A DNA stretch of 64,000 nucleotides from Simmondsia chinensis (taxonomy: Eukaryota > Streptophyta > Magnoliopsida > Caryophyllales > Simmondsiaceae). Below, piece by piece: positions 33,536 through 43,390 of the stretch. The position numbers were made by a program, and so were the translations under genes. The notes beneath the pieces were generated by a model, which worked only from the letters and a program-made list of their open reading frames with translations, was not told where the DNA came from and made no database searches. Position 1 is the first letter of the stretch. Each line of letters opens with the position of its first letter. The stretch covers positions 30,358,638 through 30,422,637 of the forward strand of contig JAGTTD010000010.1 of the NCBI GenBank assembly GCA_018398585.1, given 5' to 3'.

Positions 33536-33921
33536 TGTGAACATTTAAAATTTATTTTAATTGTATTCTATGTATTTTTCATGTATTATTTCTTTTATTT
33601 AATTACCTTGAATTAAATAAGGATAGGTATTAGGTGTTTTATTTCTTAGTAGTAATTAAGGTTTTTTTCCCCCCCAGGACAATTAAGCTCCTCCTCTTCT
33701 CTTGCTTGTAACTACCAGTCCCCTTCTTTAATTGCCATGAATGGGGTGTTTCATCTTCTAGCTTTGGATTCTTCTCCAATGCAATAAGTGCTTTTCATTT
33801 CCTGGTATGATGTATTATAAATAGGTTTGGTTCTCATATTGATACAATCATCCAATTCCATATTTTAGCAAGTGTTTTCTTATAGTTTACTTCTTCAACT
33901 TTGTCTTGCTAATTTTATACA
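33536..33921 (+). repeat. LTR D, shared by units 3 and 4
   Basis: It is 386 bp, starting TGTGAACATTTAAAA after the purine tract and ending TTTTATACA before the primer site TGGTATCAATGCGG at 33922. The TATA box TATAAATAGG lies near 33817. A C8 run near 33670 is specific to this copy. Confidence 0.9.
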
Positions 33922-34047
33922 TGGTATCAATGCGGGTTTTGATCTCGAACTCCTCTTGCTTTCCCATGTTTCTGCAGCAGCCAAGTTTGGGAGCCCTTTT
34001 TTTTTTGGTTACTCACTTTTGCTTGTTTTTAATTTGCGCATCGTTTT

Positions 34048-34960
34048 ATGATGTATGAGGAAAACTCTACTCAAACATCTAATCAAAATGTTGCGCCAAT
34101 TGCGGTTTCAAGGCGAGTTCCCGATGTGAACTCTCCCTATTATCTTCACCCCTCAGATCATCCGAGGCTTGTGTTTATGCAAGATGTTTTGACCGAACCA
34201 AATTTTTGGGCTTGGAGTCAGTCTATTTTTAAAGTTTTTAAGACAAAACTTAAAATCGGCTTTCTTAATGGATCAATTACGAAATTGGCTGAAGATTCAT
34301 TGGATTTCGAGAATTGGAGTGCATGTGATTCAATGGTGTCTTCATGGCTTTCCAATTCCGTGTCTAAATAAATTAATGCCAGCGTGGCATATTTTGAAAC
34401 TTCACGTGACATTGGCTAGATTTAAAAAAGCATTTATCTCAGGGAAATGTCCCATGTATATATGAAATTGAGCATGAAGTTTAACACTTAAAACAAGCTA
34501 ACATGCCCACGCTGAATTATTTCATGAAATTCAGGTCATTGTGGGATGAACTTTACACTATAGTGGCCATACCCCCTTGTACTTGTGGTTCCGCCCACGC
34601 TTTTGAAGGAATTAGAGATATGGAGAGGATCCTAAATTTATTGATGGGATTGGATCCATCTTTTTCAACTGTGCATTCCCATCTAACGAACACTAAATCT
34701 CTCCCTAATATTGCAAGTGCATATTCAACACTTTGTCAAGAAGCGAAACAACAAAGTGTTTCCTCTGGTAGCTTTGCGGTCCCTGAAACAACGGCTCTCG
34801 TTTAAATATGAAATAATGTGGGTATGGAAGGAAATATGCCCTCTAATGGGCAGCCTCCCAAATCTTAATAATCGCTTGTCTTGCTCCCATTGTAACAGAT
34901 AAGGACATACAAGGGGGCGTTGCTATGAACTCATTAGTTGTCCTGCCGGGTGCAAACAAT
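34048..34960 (+). pseudogene. Unit 4 gag
   Basis: The frame MMYEENSTQTSNQNV runs to SNSVSK-stop at 34371, then frame shifts. The second part, 34503-34805, has NYFMKFRSLWDELYTIVA, SFSTVHSHLTNTKSLPN and CQEAKQQSVSS. The knuckle near 34878-34930 reads CSHCNR, then a stop, then GHTRGRCYEL, so all Cys/His ligands remain but a stop interrupts it. Confidence 0.88.
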
Positions 34961-35198
34961 TTGGATCGAATGCAGGAAAATAGGTTGCCGCTGTTGCCGC
35001 ACAATCACATTTCAAGTAGCAGGAACAGCACACACTGCAGCAGCACATGCTGCTGCTGTTGCCGGGACCAGACACGCCTTTTGGTGTAAGTATGAGTGCT
35101 TTTGATAGCCCCATTGCCTAGCTTTTCAAGAATCAGTATCAATAGTTGCTTGCCCTTCTCAGTAACGAGAATAGTTCTCCTTGTGTTAACTTAATAGA

Positions 35199-36460
35199 TT
35201 GAGCATTTTTAGTAATAATGTTTGGATTATTGATATTGGTGCTTCCGACCATATGGTCAGTTTAGATTATGCTCTAGACGATGTTTTTGATGGCAAAGTG
35301 ATTAAAACAGTCAAGCTTCCGAATGGGTCACCATTATCAGTTTTGTATGTTGGTCGAGCTGTGATATCAAAAGTAATTAGTCTTGAAAATGTCTTACAAA
35401 TTCTCAATTTTCGTTGAAATTTACTATCCGCAATTACGTTGACAAGAGATAGAAATTGTGTTTCTTTCCAAAATTTTGTGTAATGTAGGACCTTCAATCG
35501 AGGAGGCCGATTGGAGTCCATAGAGAGCGGGAAGGGCTTCACTACTTGGAGTCAAATGTGAGTCCAAGGGTCGCACATGCTCATGATTCAACCAAGGAGA
35601 CAATTTTGTGGCATCGCAGGTTGAACCACATTCCATTTTCGAAGTTGCCCAGTTTTCTGAATTTGAATTTTCAAGTTGATTTTGAAGTTGTATTTGACTT
35701 GTGTCATCGATCAAAGAAGACTTGTTTACCTTTCCCTTTATCTAATAGCAAAGCAGTTGGATGTTTGGATTTGTTACAATGTGACATTTGGGGTCTGTAT
35801 CGAACCTTATCTATGACACGGTCCCACTTCTTTCTTACAATTGTTGATGATTTTAGTAGATTTACGTGGCTCAGTTGATGCAAGACAAATCTTTGTCTCA
35901 AAAAATGCCTATGGATTTTTTTCAATTTGTACAAACTCAATACAATTCACAAAGTAAGCACGTTAGATGTGATAATTGTATCGAATCTTTGTTTGGACCA
36001 CTCCTTGAGTTTTATGCAGGGAAAGGAATTCAAGTTCAAAACTCATGTAGAGACACACCAAAAAAAATGGTCTGGTTGAAAGGAGGCATCGCCACTTGTT
36101 GGAAGTTGCTCGTGCCCACCAATTTGAAGCTAGCCTTCCTAAGCATTTTTGGGGAGGATGTGTGTTGACGGCAACATATTTGGTCAATCTTATGCCACTC
36201 CTAGATTGCAAAATCGCTCTCCTTATGACGTACTTTTGGGGAAGTTTTTTTCTAATTGTCATTTACGCGTCTTTGGTTGTTTTTGTTATGTTCATTCAAA
36301 GTATCCTTATAAATTTGAGTATCATGATAATAGGTGCTTTTTCATTCGATACCCTCACGGGAAGAAGAGTTACAGCGTGTATGATTTGGAAAATAAGAAA
36401 ACTGTCATTTCACGAGACATCGTTTTTCATGAGGAGAGATTTCCTTATCTTTAAAATCAG
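35199..36460 (+). pseudogene. Unit 4 protease and integrase (best-preserved protease of the array)
   Basis: The protease frame 35199-35417 reads NNVWIIDIGASDHMVSLDYA with an intact D-I-G-A-S core, then KLPNGSPLSVLYVGRAV. Integrase pieces are LWHRRLNHIPFSKLPSFLNL, CDIWGLYRTLSM with the first Asp (35546-35878), HVRCDNCIESLFGPLLEFYA with the second Asp (35866-36168) and GCFCYVHSKYPYKFEY to ISRDIVFHEERFPYL (36149-36454). Frame breaks separate them. Confidence 0.88.
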
Positions 36461-36879
36461 GGTTAAAATGTTTATCAAGATGAATCAGCATTTCTACCAA
36501 GATTGTTAGATACCAGTGCTATGGAGGGGACGTTTCCCACACGTGCGGCACCCACCATTGTAGAATGTTGGTGCTGCCATTGTCACTAACTGACACCAAG
36601 AGGAGGGTGTCAGTCAACCTTTGGTTGACCGAGAGGGGGACGAGGAAGTTGTGAGGGGTAGGCCGTTGCGTGCTTGTTGAATGCCGATTAAATATAAAGA
36701 TTATATTTGTGACGTTCCATCTTTGATAGCCCATCCCCCTACTACAACTCCTTCAACTAACTCATGTATAAATATCCTTTATCAAATTGTACAGCTTTCT
36801 AACTCACATTCGGCTTTTCTTGGGGCCATCACATCTTGTGATGAGCCAAAGTCTTTTCCTCTGGCGGTACCATTTTCTC

Positions 36880-37720
36880 ATTAGAAAGAAGCGATGGAGA
36901 AGGAAATTTCAGCGTTACAACAAAACAAGACTTGGAGTTTGGAAAACTTGCCACAAGGAAAATGAGCCATTGACTCGGAATGGGTATACAAAATCAAGTA
37001 TAAATTAGATGCGTCGATAGAGCATTACAAGGCTCATCTTGTAGCAAAAGGGTACACTCAGGTTGAAGGTATAGATTACCATAACACTTTTGTGCCCATA
37101 GCGAAACTTGTGACTGTTCCTTGTGTTCTTGCAGTTGCAGCAGCAAGAAATTGGGTTGTACATCAATTGGATGTCTATAACGCCTTTTTAAATGAACATA
37201 TTGATGATGAGGTTTATATGAAATTACCCCAAGGTTTTGAGAAAAGGGATGAGGAGAAGGTTTCTCACATGCATAATTTACTTTATGGATTAAAACAAGC
37301 CTCTCGTAACTGGAATAAAAAATTTGTTTTGTTTCTCACAAGTGTGGGGTTTACTTAGTCTAAATCCGATTACTCGTTATTTACCTATTTGAAAAGGTCG
37401 ATTTTTACAACGTGTTAGCATATGCTGATGATGTTATCATAACAGGGAACAATATGCATCATATAGAAGATGTCAAAACCTTGCTTGATAACAAATTTGG
37501 AATAAAAAATTTGGGCCCGGTTAAGTATTTTCTAGGGATTGAGGTAGCTCGCTCCAAGGAGGGTTTTGTTTTGAGTCAATGAAAATATGCGCTTGACATT
37601 TTAAGTGAAGCCAAGCCCTTAGGTGCCAAGACGGTTTCTACACCTATCGTTCAGAACCATGGTTCAATTGATCAGGAAGGGGATTGTGTTGAAAAACCGG
37701 GTAAGTACCGACGTTTCATT
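36880..37720 (+). pseudogene. Unit 4 reverse transcriptase
   Basis: Pieces in order: [54 protein letters not shown] (first Asp kept, 37155-37215), [15 protein letters not shown], and near 37410 LAYADDVIITGN, where the usual Val of the Y-V-D-D box is Ala. The stretch NLGPVKYFLGIEVARSKEGF follows near 37507. Several stops remain. Confidence 0.88.
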
Positions 37721-37726
37721 GGTCGA

Positions 37727-38389
37727 TTGCTTTATCTTACCATTACCCGACCTGATATTTGTTATGTTGTACAGAAAGTAAGTCAATTTATGCACCACCC
37801 CAGAATTCCGCATTTAAAGGCCGCTTATCGTGTTCATCGTTATGTTAAGGGCTCACCGGGTCAAGTGTTTTTTCTCCCTCATAATTGTGATTTTAATCTT
37901 TGTGCATACTGTAATACAGATTGGGCAGGTTGTCCATCCACTAGACAGTGTACGACCGGGTTTGTTATCTTTCTTGGTGACTGCCCAATTTCGTGGCGTT
38001 CCAAGAAACAATCAGTTGTTTCTTGTTCTTCCGCAAAAGCAGAGTACCATGCCATGGCTACGGTAACAAGTGAAATGGTTTGGTTACGTGGACATTTGTG
38101 CGACCTAAAGGTTAGAATTGATCAACCAGCTATTTTATTTGGTGACAACCAAGCGGCTCTTCACATTGCTTCCAATCCTGCTTTCCATGAAAAGATCAAA
38201 CATTTCGAAGTTGACTGTCAATTTGTTAGAGAAACATTGGTGGCCATGGAAATCTCAACATCCTACATTCGCTCCATGGGTCAGGTGGCGGATATTTTCA
38301 CAAAGGCTCTTGGTTTTCTTCTATTTTCCACTTTTCTTCTCAAGTTGGCATTGTTAATTTACATACTCCAACTTGAGGGGAAATGTTAA
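37727..38389 (+). pseudogene. Unit 4 RNase H domain, still open (220 aa)
   Basis: This is the longest uninterrupted pol frame in the array. It includes LYLTITRPDICYVVQKVSQF, YCNTDWAGCPSTRQCTTGFV with the catalytic Asp, SSAKAEYHAMA with the catalytic Glu, GDNQAALHIASNPAFHEK with the next Asp, and the terminal SMGQVADIFTKALG segment typical of copia pol ends. The family's catalytic residues are preserved. It ends just inside LTR E. The upstream RT is broken, so it would only be made from a cryptic start. Confidence 0.88.
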
Positions 38390-38763
38390 AATTTAGGATT
38401 TATTTTAATTCTATTCTATGTATTTTTCATGTATTATTTCATTTACGTAATTACCTTGAATTTGAATAAGGATTGTTATTAGATGTTTTATTCCTTAGTA
38501 GTAATTAAGTTTTTTAGGAGGACAACTAAGCTCCTCCTCTTCTCTTCCTTGCAATTGCCAGCCCCATTCTTCAATTGCCATGATGCAGTGTTTCATCTTC
38601 TAACTTTGGATTCTCCTCCAGTGGAGTATGTGCTTGTCATTTCTTAGTATGATGTATTCTAAATAGGTTTGATTCTCATGTTAGTACAATCATCCAATTC
38701 CATATTTTAGCATGTATTCTCTTTTAGTTTACTTCTTCATCTTTGTCTTGTTAATTTTTTACA
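38384..38763 (+). repeat. LTR E, shared by unit 4 and the gag-only unit
   Basis: It is 380 bp, starting TGTTAAAATTTAGG after CTTGAGGGGAAA and ending TTTTTTACA before the primer site TGGAATCAGAGCAGG at 38764. The TATA site reads TCTAAATAGG near 38658, mutated from TATAAATAGG. Confidence 0.92.
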
Positions 38764-38890
38764 TGGAATCAGAGCAGGTTTAGATCCACAACTCCTCTCG
38801 CTTTTCCACGTTTCTTCAGTAGCCAAGTTTGTGAGCCAATTTTTTTTTTCTTTACTTGTTTTTTCTTGTGTTAATTTTGCCCATTGTCTT

Positions 38891-39802
38891 ATGATGTATG
38901 AGGAAAACCCTACTCAAACGTCTAATCAAAATGTTGAGCCAATTGTGGTTTTAGGGGGAGTTCCCCACGTGAACTCTCCGTATTATCTTCACCCCTCGAA
39001 TAGTCCGCGGCTTGTGTTTGTGCAAGTTGTTGTGACCGCACCAATTTTTTCGGCATGGAGACGGTCTATTTTTAAAGTTTTTAAGGCGAAATGTAAATTT
39101 GTCTTTCTTGATGGATCAATTACGAAATCGGATGAAGATTCATCGAATTTTGGGAATTGGAGTGCATGTGATACAATGGTGTCTTCATGGCTTTCCAATT
39201 CTGTATCTAAAGAATTAATGCCAGCATCGCATATTTTGAAACTTCACGTAACATTCGGCTAGATTTAAGTGAACGTTTTTCTCAAGGGAATGTCCCACTC
39301 ATATATGAAATTAAGTGTGAAATTTTACACTTGAACAAGCTAACATGCCCTTGTTCGATTATTTCACGAAATTGAGGTCATTGTGGGTTGAATTTTACAC
39401 TTTAGTGACCGTACCCCCTTGTACTTGTGGTTCTGCCTATGCTTTTGTGCAAATTAGAGATATGGAGAGGATCCTAGATTTATTGATTTGTGTATATATG
39501 TCTTTTTCAATTGTGCATTCCCAACTAACGAATACTAAACCTCTCCCTAATGTTGCAAGTGCATACTCAGCACTTTGTTAGGAAAAGAAACAACAAAGTG
39601 TGACCTCTGGTGGTGTTGTGGTCTCGGAAGCAATGGCTCTCGTTGCAAAGGGAAATAATGTGGGTATGGGAGGAAATGCACCCTCTAATGTGAAACCTCC
39701 AAAACATAATAATCGCTTGTCTTGCTCTTATTGTCAAAGACGGGGACCTACAAGGGAGCGTTGCTATGAACTCATTGGTTATCCTACCGGGTGGAAACAA
39801 CA
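38891..39802 (+). pseudogene. Unit 5 gag only, fused to a partial LTR
   Basis: MMYEENPTQTSNQNV starts at 38891 and runs to about 39262 (FGNWSACDTMVSSWL). It resumes at 39345-39581 (FTKLRSLWVEFYTLV) and 39600-39800. The knuckle reads CSYCQRRGPTRERCYELIGY, with the His replaced by Pro. At TGGAAACAACATGG (39792-39805) gag passes straight into LTR sequence; protease, integrase, RT and RNase H are absent. Confidence 0.88.
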
Positions 39803-39894
39803 TGGTTCTAGTGTTAATACAATCATTCAATTTCATATTTTTGCTAGTGTTCTTTTAATTTACTTCTTCATCTTTGTCTTGTTAATTATTTTCA
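39803..39894 (+). repeat. Terminal partial LTR (3' 92 bp) closing the array
   Basis: TGGTTCTAGTGTTAATACAA to TTATTTTCA matches the 3' quarter of the array LTRs. It ends in CA and is followed at once by CCAAT (39895-39899), the partner of the CCAAT before LTR A. It lacks U3 and the TATA box. Confidence 0.88.
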
Positions 39895-40084
39895 CCAATG
39901 ACAATTATTAACCAAGCAATAATAACTTCTATAAATTACACTAATTTTGTACATATTTACAACTCTTTGTGATCCTAATAAAGTAATTTATTTAATTATG
40001 TAATTTTATATTTAGATTAAGGATATGTACCAATTTTCCATAGATAAATGCTAAAATATCATAGATCTAGGGCCAGCTTGAGTT

Positions 40085-40107
40085 CCCCCCCCCCCCCCCC
40101 CCCCCCC
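40085..40107 (+). repeat. Poly-C run (23 C)
   Basis: Twenty-three consecutive C, followed after TCTT by six more C. The minus strand is a G-tract able in principle to form a G-quadruplex. Length in the real genome may vary because such runs are hard to sequence. Confidence 0.8.
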
Positions 40108-40176
40108 TCTTCCCCCCGGCCCTATTTAACTCGGCCAGTGCTTGAGACCCATCCACAGTACTAGGCATACAGGCAA

Positions 40177-40201
40177 TGCATGGCCACAATGTGGCCATGC
40201 A
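40177..40201. repeat. Perfect 12-bp palindrome with 1-bp centre
   Basis: The arms TGCATGGCCACA and TGTGGCCATGCA flank a single A. It lies 70 bp right of the poly-C run. It has no adjacent T-run, so it is not a recognisable terminator; function unknown. Confidence 0.75.
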
Positions 40202-40990
40202 GGCTAGAGCAAGCCTGTCTACCTCACTCACCAACCTCTCACAGCGAGCAAGCGCCCGCTTTAATATAGCTGGGGGCCTGTGTTTGATTCAAGCTAAATG
40301 TCAATAATATTAACATATGTGAGGCATCAGCATTTTAAAAACCATAGGTATTTTTTTTTCTTTTTTTTTTTTTTGTTTTAGTGTCCCACGTCAAAATAGT
40401 TGGATAATTTTGTCCCAAAATTCTATTGTAATTAGAGGTCTTGAAAATTAAGTTTGGCATTCAATTTTTTGGAAATTCCTATTCTTCATATCATAAAAGT
40501 GTTACGATGAGATTGTAACGAAGGCTTTTGTAGTCTTAAGAGTTACAAGCGTGGGCCGTTTGTCTTTTCACGTACGTTTTCTCAACTTTTTCTATAATTT
40601 TTGCGCTTCTATATATATTATGTATATGTTTGTTTTATAAGATATTCTTATGTCATACATGAGTATTAGAGTAAACATCCTGAATTTATTAAATTTTACT
40701 TTTAATTCTGTTTACTGAAGAGTAAGGTAGATGTTACAAACCGAAATTCGAGGCTAGAGTTTAAATGTGGCTTTTGGTGGGAAAATTCAGTAAGGCTTTA
40801 AAAATCAGTTAGAACGGATATAGGAGCTGCTATTCTGATGCTGTTATGTCCTGCTTGGTCTGTTATATGGCTCTGCTACTGCTGGGTGCTGGTTCTGGTA
40901 CTGCTATCTGCTGCTGCCGTGTTGCTACTTCTGCTACTGATGTGCTGATCTACATATGGGGTTGTTATGCTGCTGCTGCTCACATGTTGC

Positions 40991-41337
40991 TGTTAGGATA
41001 GTGTTTGGCGCCATAATAACAATAACAATAATTCAAATGGTAGTTTGTTAGGTTCTAGATGCCTCTAAGTAGATTGTCTAGTTACATTGCATTGCTTGAA
41101 GTTGCTTGCTATAAATAATGTAACCTGCTGTAATTTCATTAAATCAATCAATAAAATCTGAATATTAATCTCATTTGAGATCAAACTCTACTCTCTCATC
41201 TCATTTTCCCTTCTTTCTCTCATCTAAACTCTAAACTCTACTTTCTCATCTCAAATTCAATTCTTTCTCATCCCAAACTCTCAATCTATCCGCATTTTAT
41301 ATTAGTTTACGTTCGTGGTTCAAGCCCGAGCGTAACA
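40991..41337 (+). repeat. Possible solo LTR (347 bp)
   Basis: It starts TGTTAGGATAG and ends GAGCGTAACA, giving TGTT...AACA ends. A TATA-like GCTATAAATAATG lies near 41108 and AATCAATAAAATC, a polyadenylation-like signal, near 41145. This is the make-up of a short plant LTR. The 5-bp flanks (GTTGC and GTAGA) do not match, so the call rests on ends and layout only. Confidence 0.4.
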
Positions 41338-42555
41338 GTAGAGTTATCACTAAGAGACTCTCATAGCACTTTTTCCTTAACCATTATAGAAACAATATAG
41401 ATGGTAAAGTTAAGGATGTACATGAGTTGAGTTAACTGACAGGCTATTATTGAGTTCAAAAGACTTGTCTTAATTAAATGAGTCAGGACTAAGTCTGATA
41501 AAGCTCGAGCTATACGCTTGTAAGCCTAACTTAGCCTTTGTGAAACTTTCTCAAGTATACTATGAACTTACATGTGCCCCATGTGCAACCTTTAAGCATA
41601 ATCACACCAAGATAAGCTTATACTTAGCATAAGAATGAGATAAAATGAGGAGCGTTTAGCTCGGTGCTCACCATATTTGGGTTCTAGTCATCTGAGCTAA
41701 GTAGAGCTCAAACTAAAAGTCTAGAACTTGGAGTGTCTTGAGTCAATTTGGAACTAGGAAAATTGTTGGTGCCATGCCTCAAGCTTTAAGGAGATTAGAG
41801 TAGAGCCAGTTCACTTACATTCAAAGTGACAATAAAAAAAAAAATAACAACTTAGTTTAAGGGTTTGATACAAACAACAAAATGGTCATGATAGATTACT
41901 GCGAGATGACTATGAGTAAAAATCGCGTCATCCAGAAGTTATAATTGGGTGATCCTTAGCCGGTTACAAATAAAGTTGGAAAAGAAAGTTATCCGGATCA
42001 ACTAGGCCTAGATTTAAAAAGGGTCTATTTTTGCTTACATTTATTTCGTTTCTCATGGTTAACATATTTGTAGCAAATCATTTTCTCAAAATTTAGAAAT
42101 TTTAGGTGGTTTAACAATTATAAAGCTATTTTAAACTTGATATGATTCAATAAAATCAATCCTCTATAATATTTAATTATTAAAAGTAATGCGAAAATTA
42201 CACAACCAAGTGAATTCAACCCTAATCTAATGGAGGTTTCAAGTTAGCACGTTGTTGCTAAGCCATATACAATTTTTCCCACGTAGCATGATAAAGAAAC
42301 CATTCATTAATTAGCATAAAGGTTAATTGTTTCTGCCATCATTTTTACTACATTCTTTATGGCTTGTCACTAACGTCAACAAAATATTTGTAACTTGAGG
42401 TTAAATTAGGCTAGCTAGATTTTATGTAGAAATTACAAAATGATAGAAAAATATGAATTATGTTATGTTACTAATTATGCATTAATAGCAAAAGTTACAG
42501 AAATATGAATGAATTAATCTAATTATTTTATGTTTTTTTTTATGTTCCCTCTTGC
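41338..42555. other. Intergenic region upstream of the ECA1-like gene
   Basis: AT-rich sequence without a recognised transposon or gene. It should contain the promoter of the gene at 42632, but apart from the TATA box I cannot identify cell-type-specific elements by eye. Confidence 0.5.
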
Positions 42556-42563
42556 CTATAAAA
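42556..42563 (+). promoter_or_regulatory. TATA box of the ECA1-like gene
   Basis: CTATAAAA lies 69-76 bp upstream of the ATG at 42632, the normal distance for a plant gene with a 40-45 nt leader. Confidence 0.6.
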
Positions 42564-42631
42564 CTCTCAAATTTCTTTTATAATCTATAATATTACACGA
42601 TATATCAGATTAAAAAAGATACTCTTATACA

Positions 42632-43063
42632 ATGGCAAAATCATCATCACTGATGCTCCTCTTGATACCTTCTACCTGCATGTTTTCTCTCTTGATGTCG
42701 TCAAGCTCAGCTCAACTCTCTCCTACAAATTCACCGAGTCTTCCACCTATTTGGTCAGAGAAAGACATCCAAAGTTGTTGGCAATCCATCAACAATGTGC
42801 CAGGATGTTTGACGGAGATCTTTTTAACCCTTGGAAGATTACAATTCGAGGTAATCGGGCCCAACTGTTGTAAGGCAATCAAGGACATTACTGACAATTG
42901 TTGGTCGATATTGTTCCCTTTTGACTCTTTTGTTGGCCCCTTCCTTAGGGGTAAGTGCGGTGGTGCCAGTGGAAATATTAACACGCCACCATTCTTTAAC
43001 CCTTTTAATCCTTTGCCACTCCTTAACCCTCCACCCATTGTTAATCCTCCCCCTAGAGATTGA
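42632..43063 (+). CDS. ECA1 gametogenesis-related / egg-cell-secreted-like protein (prolamin-like domain)
   Basis: An intact single-exon gene of 143 aa. Residues 1-28 form a hydrophobic signal peptide (LMLLLIPS...SSSSAQ), so the product should be secreted. Residues ~41-109 carry the six-Cys pattern of the plant prolamin-like (DUF1278) family: C49 in SCWQSINNVPGC, C59, the CC pair 79-80 after VIGPN, C90 in DNCWSILFPF and C109 in LRGKC. The C-terminus (116-143) is a Pro/Asn-rich tail (NPFNPLPLLNPPP) of low complexity. The family is plant-specific; some members are secreted by the egg cell at fertilisation and many others are expressed in reproductive tissues. A TATA box and leader fit transcription from this ATG. 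Which branch it belongs to cannot be decided by eye. No disruption is seen, and it is the only intact host-type gene in the window. Confidence 0.85.
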   Translation: MAKSSSLMLLLIPSTCMFSLLMSSSSAQLSPTNSPSLPPIWSEKDIQSCWQSINNVPGCLTEIFLTLGRLQFEVIGPNCCKAIKDITDNCWSILFPFDSFVGPFLRGKCGGASGNINTPPFFNPFNPLPLLNPPPIVNPPPRD

Positions 43064-43390
43064 ATTGTGACTTATTATTACTTTTAGAGTCAAGATTTTA
43101 CAGTCACACCAGAATAATCTCAAGTTTTAAGGAAATAGCAATGTTTTGTCTTAATTTATACATGCAATCAACTATATTTACTAATATTTTTCAAGCCCTT
43201 TGTCATTGTAAAGCTATCGTGATATAGAATATACTAACATCCTTTGTTTAGTTTTTGACTTGCCCCTCTGACTTGAATGTGACAATACTCTACGTTTCAC
43301 TATAATGTAAATCATTATTATATGGTTAAAATCACATAAGTTATGCGCACATTGGAAATTGTGTGGTATGCAACAATTTCAAAGTTATGG
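43064..43390 (+). other. 3' flank of the ECA1-like gene
   Basis: AT-rich sequence that should hold the 3' untranslated region. No clear AATAAA signal stands out; near matches are scattered. No other feature is seen. Confidence 0.4.

Larger units (their letters stand above)
18575..39899 (+). mobile_element. Tandem array of Ty1/copia elements sharing LTRs, bracketed by one CCAAT duplication
   Basis: Five LTRs of one family alternate with interiors: LTR A, unit 1, LTR B, unit 2, LTR C, unit 3, LTR D, unit 4, LTR E, gag-only unit 5, partial LTR. LTRs B, C, D and E each have a polypurine tract (CTTGAGGGGAA type) on the left and a primer site (TGGTATCAGAGC type) on the right, so each is the 3' LTR of one unit and the 5' LTR of the next. 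CCAAT at 18575-18579 precedes the first TG, and CCAAT at 39895-39899 follows the last CA. The whole 21.3 kb therefore behaves as one insertion that expanded, or one multimer that integrated. All units are mutated and each has its own stops and indels. Confidence 0.9.
39900..40990. other. Low-complexity spacer right of the array
   Basis: AT-rich DNA with a C23 run (40085-40107), a 12-bp-arm palindrome (40177-40201), T-rich runs (40350-40378) and a CTG/GCT-rich stretch at 40860-40990. A GTGTTTGATTCAAGC piece near 40281 resembles a Pol III B box, but no tRNA or SINE body could be built around it. No gene is recognised. Confidence 0.5.

Noticed and set aside
40240..40300. tRNA gene or tRNA-derived SINE near GTGTTTGATTCAAGC
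   Set aside because: Only a B-box-like stretch is present; no A box at the right spacing, no cloverleaf, no tail or target duplication.
42712..43123. Minus-strand frames over the ECA1-like gene
   Set aside because: Antisense shadows of the six-Cys coding sequence.
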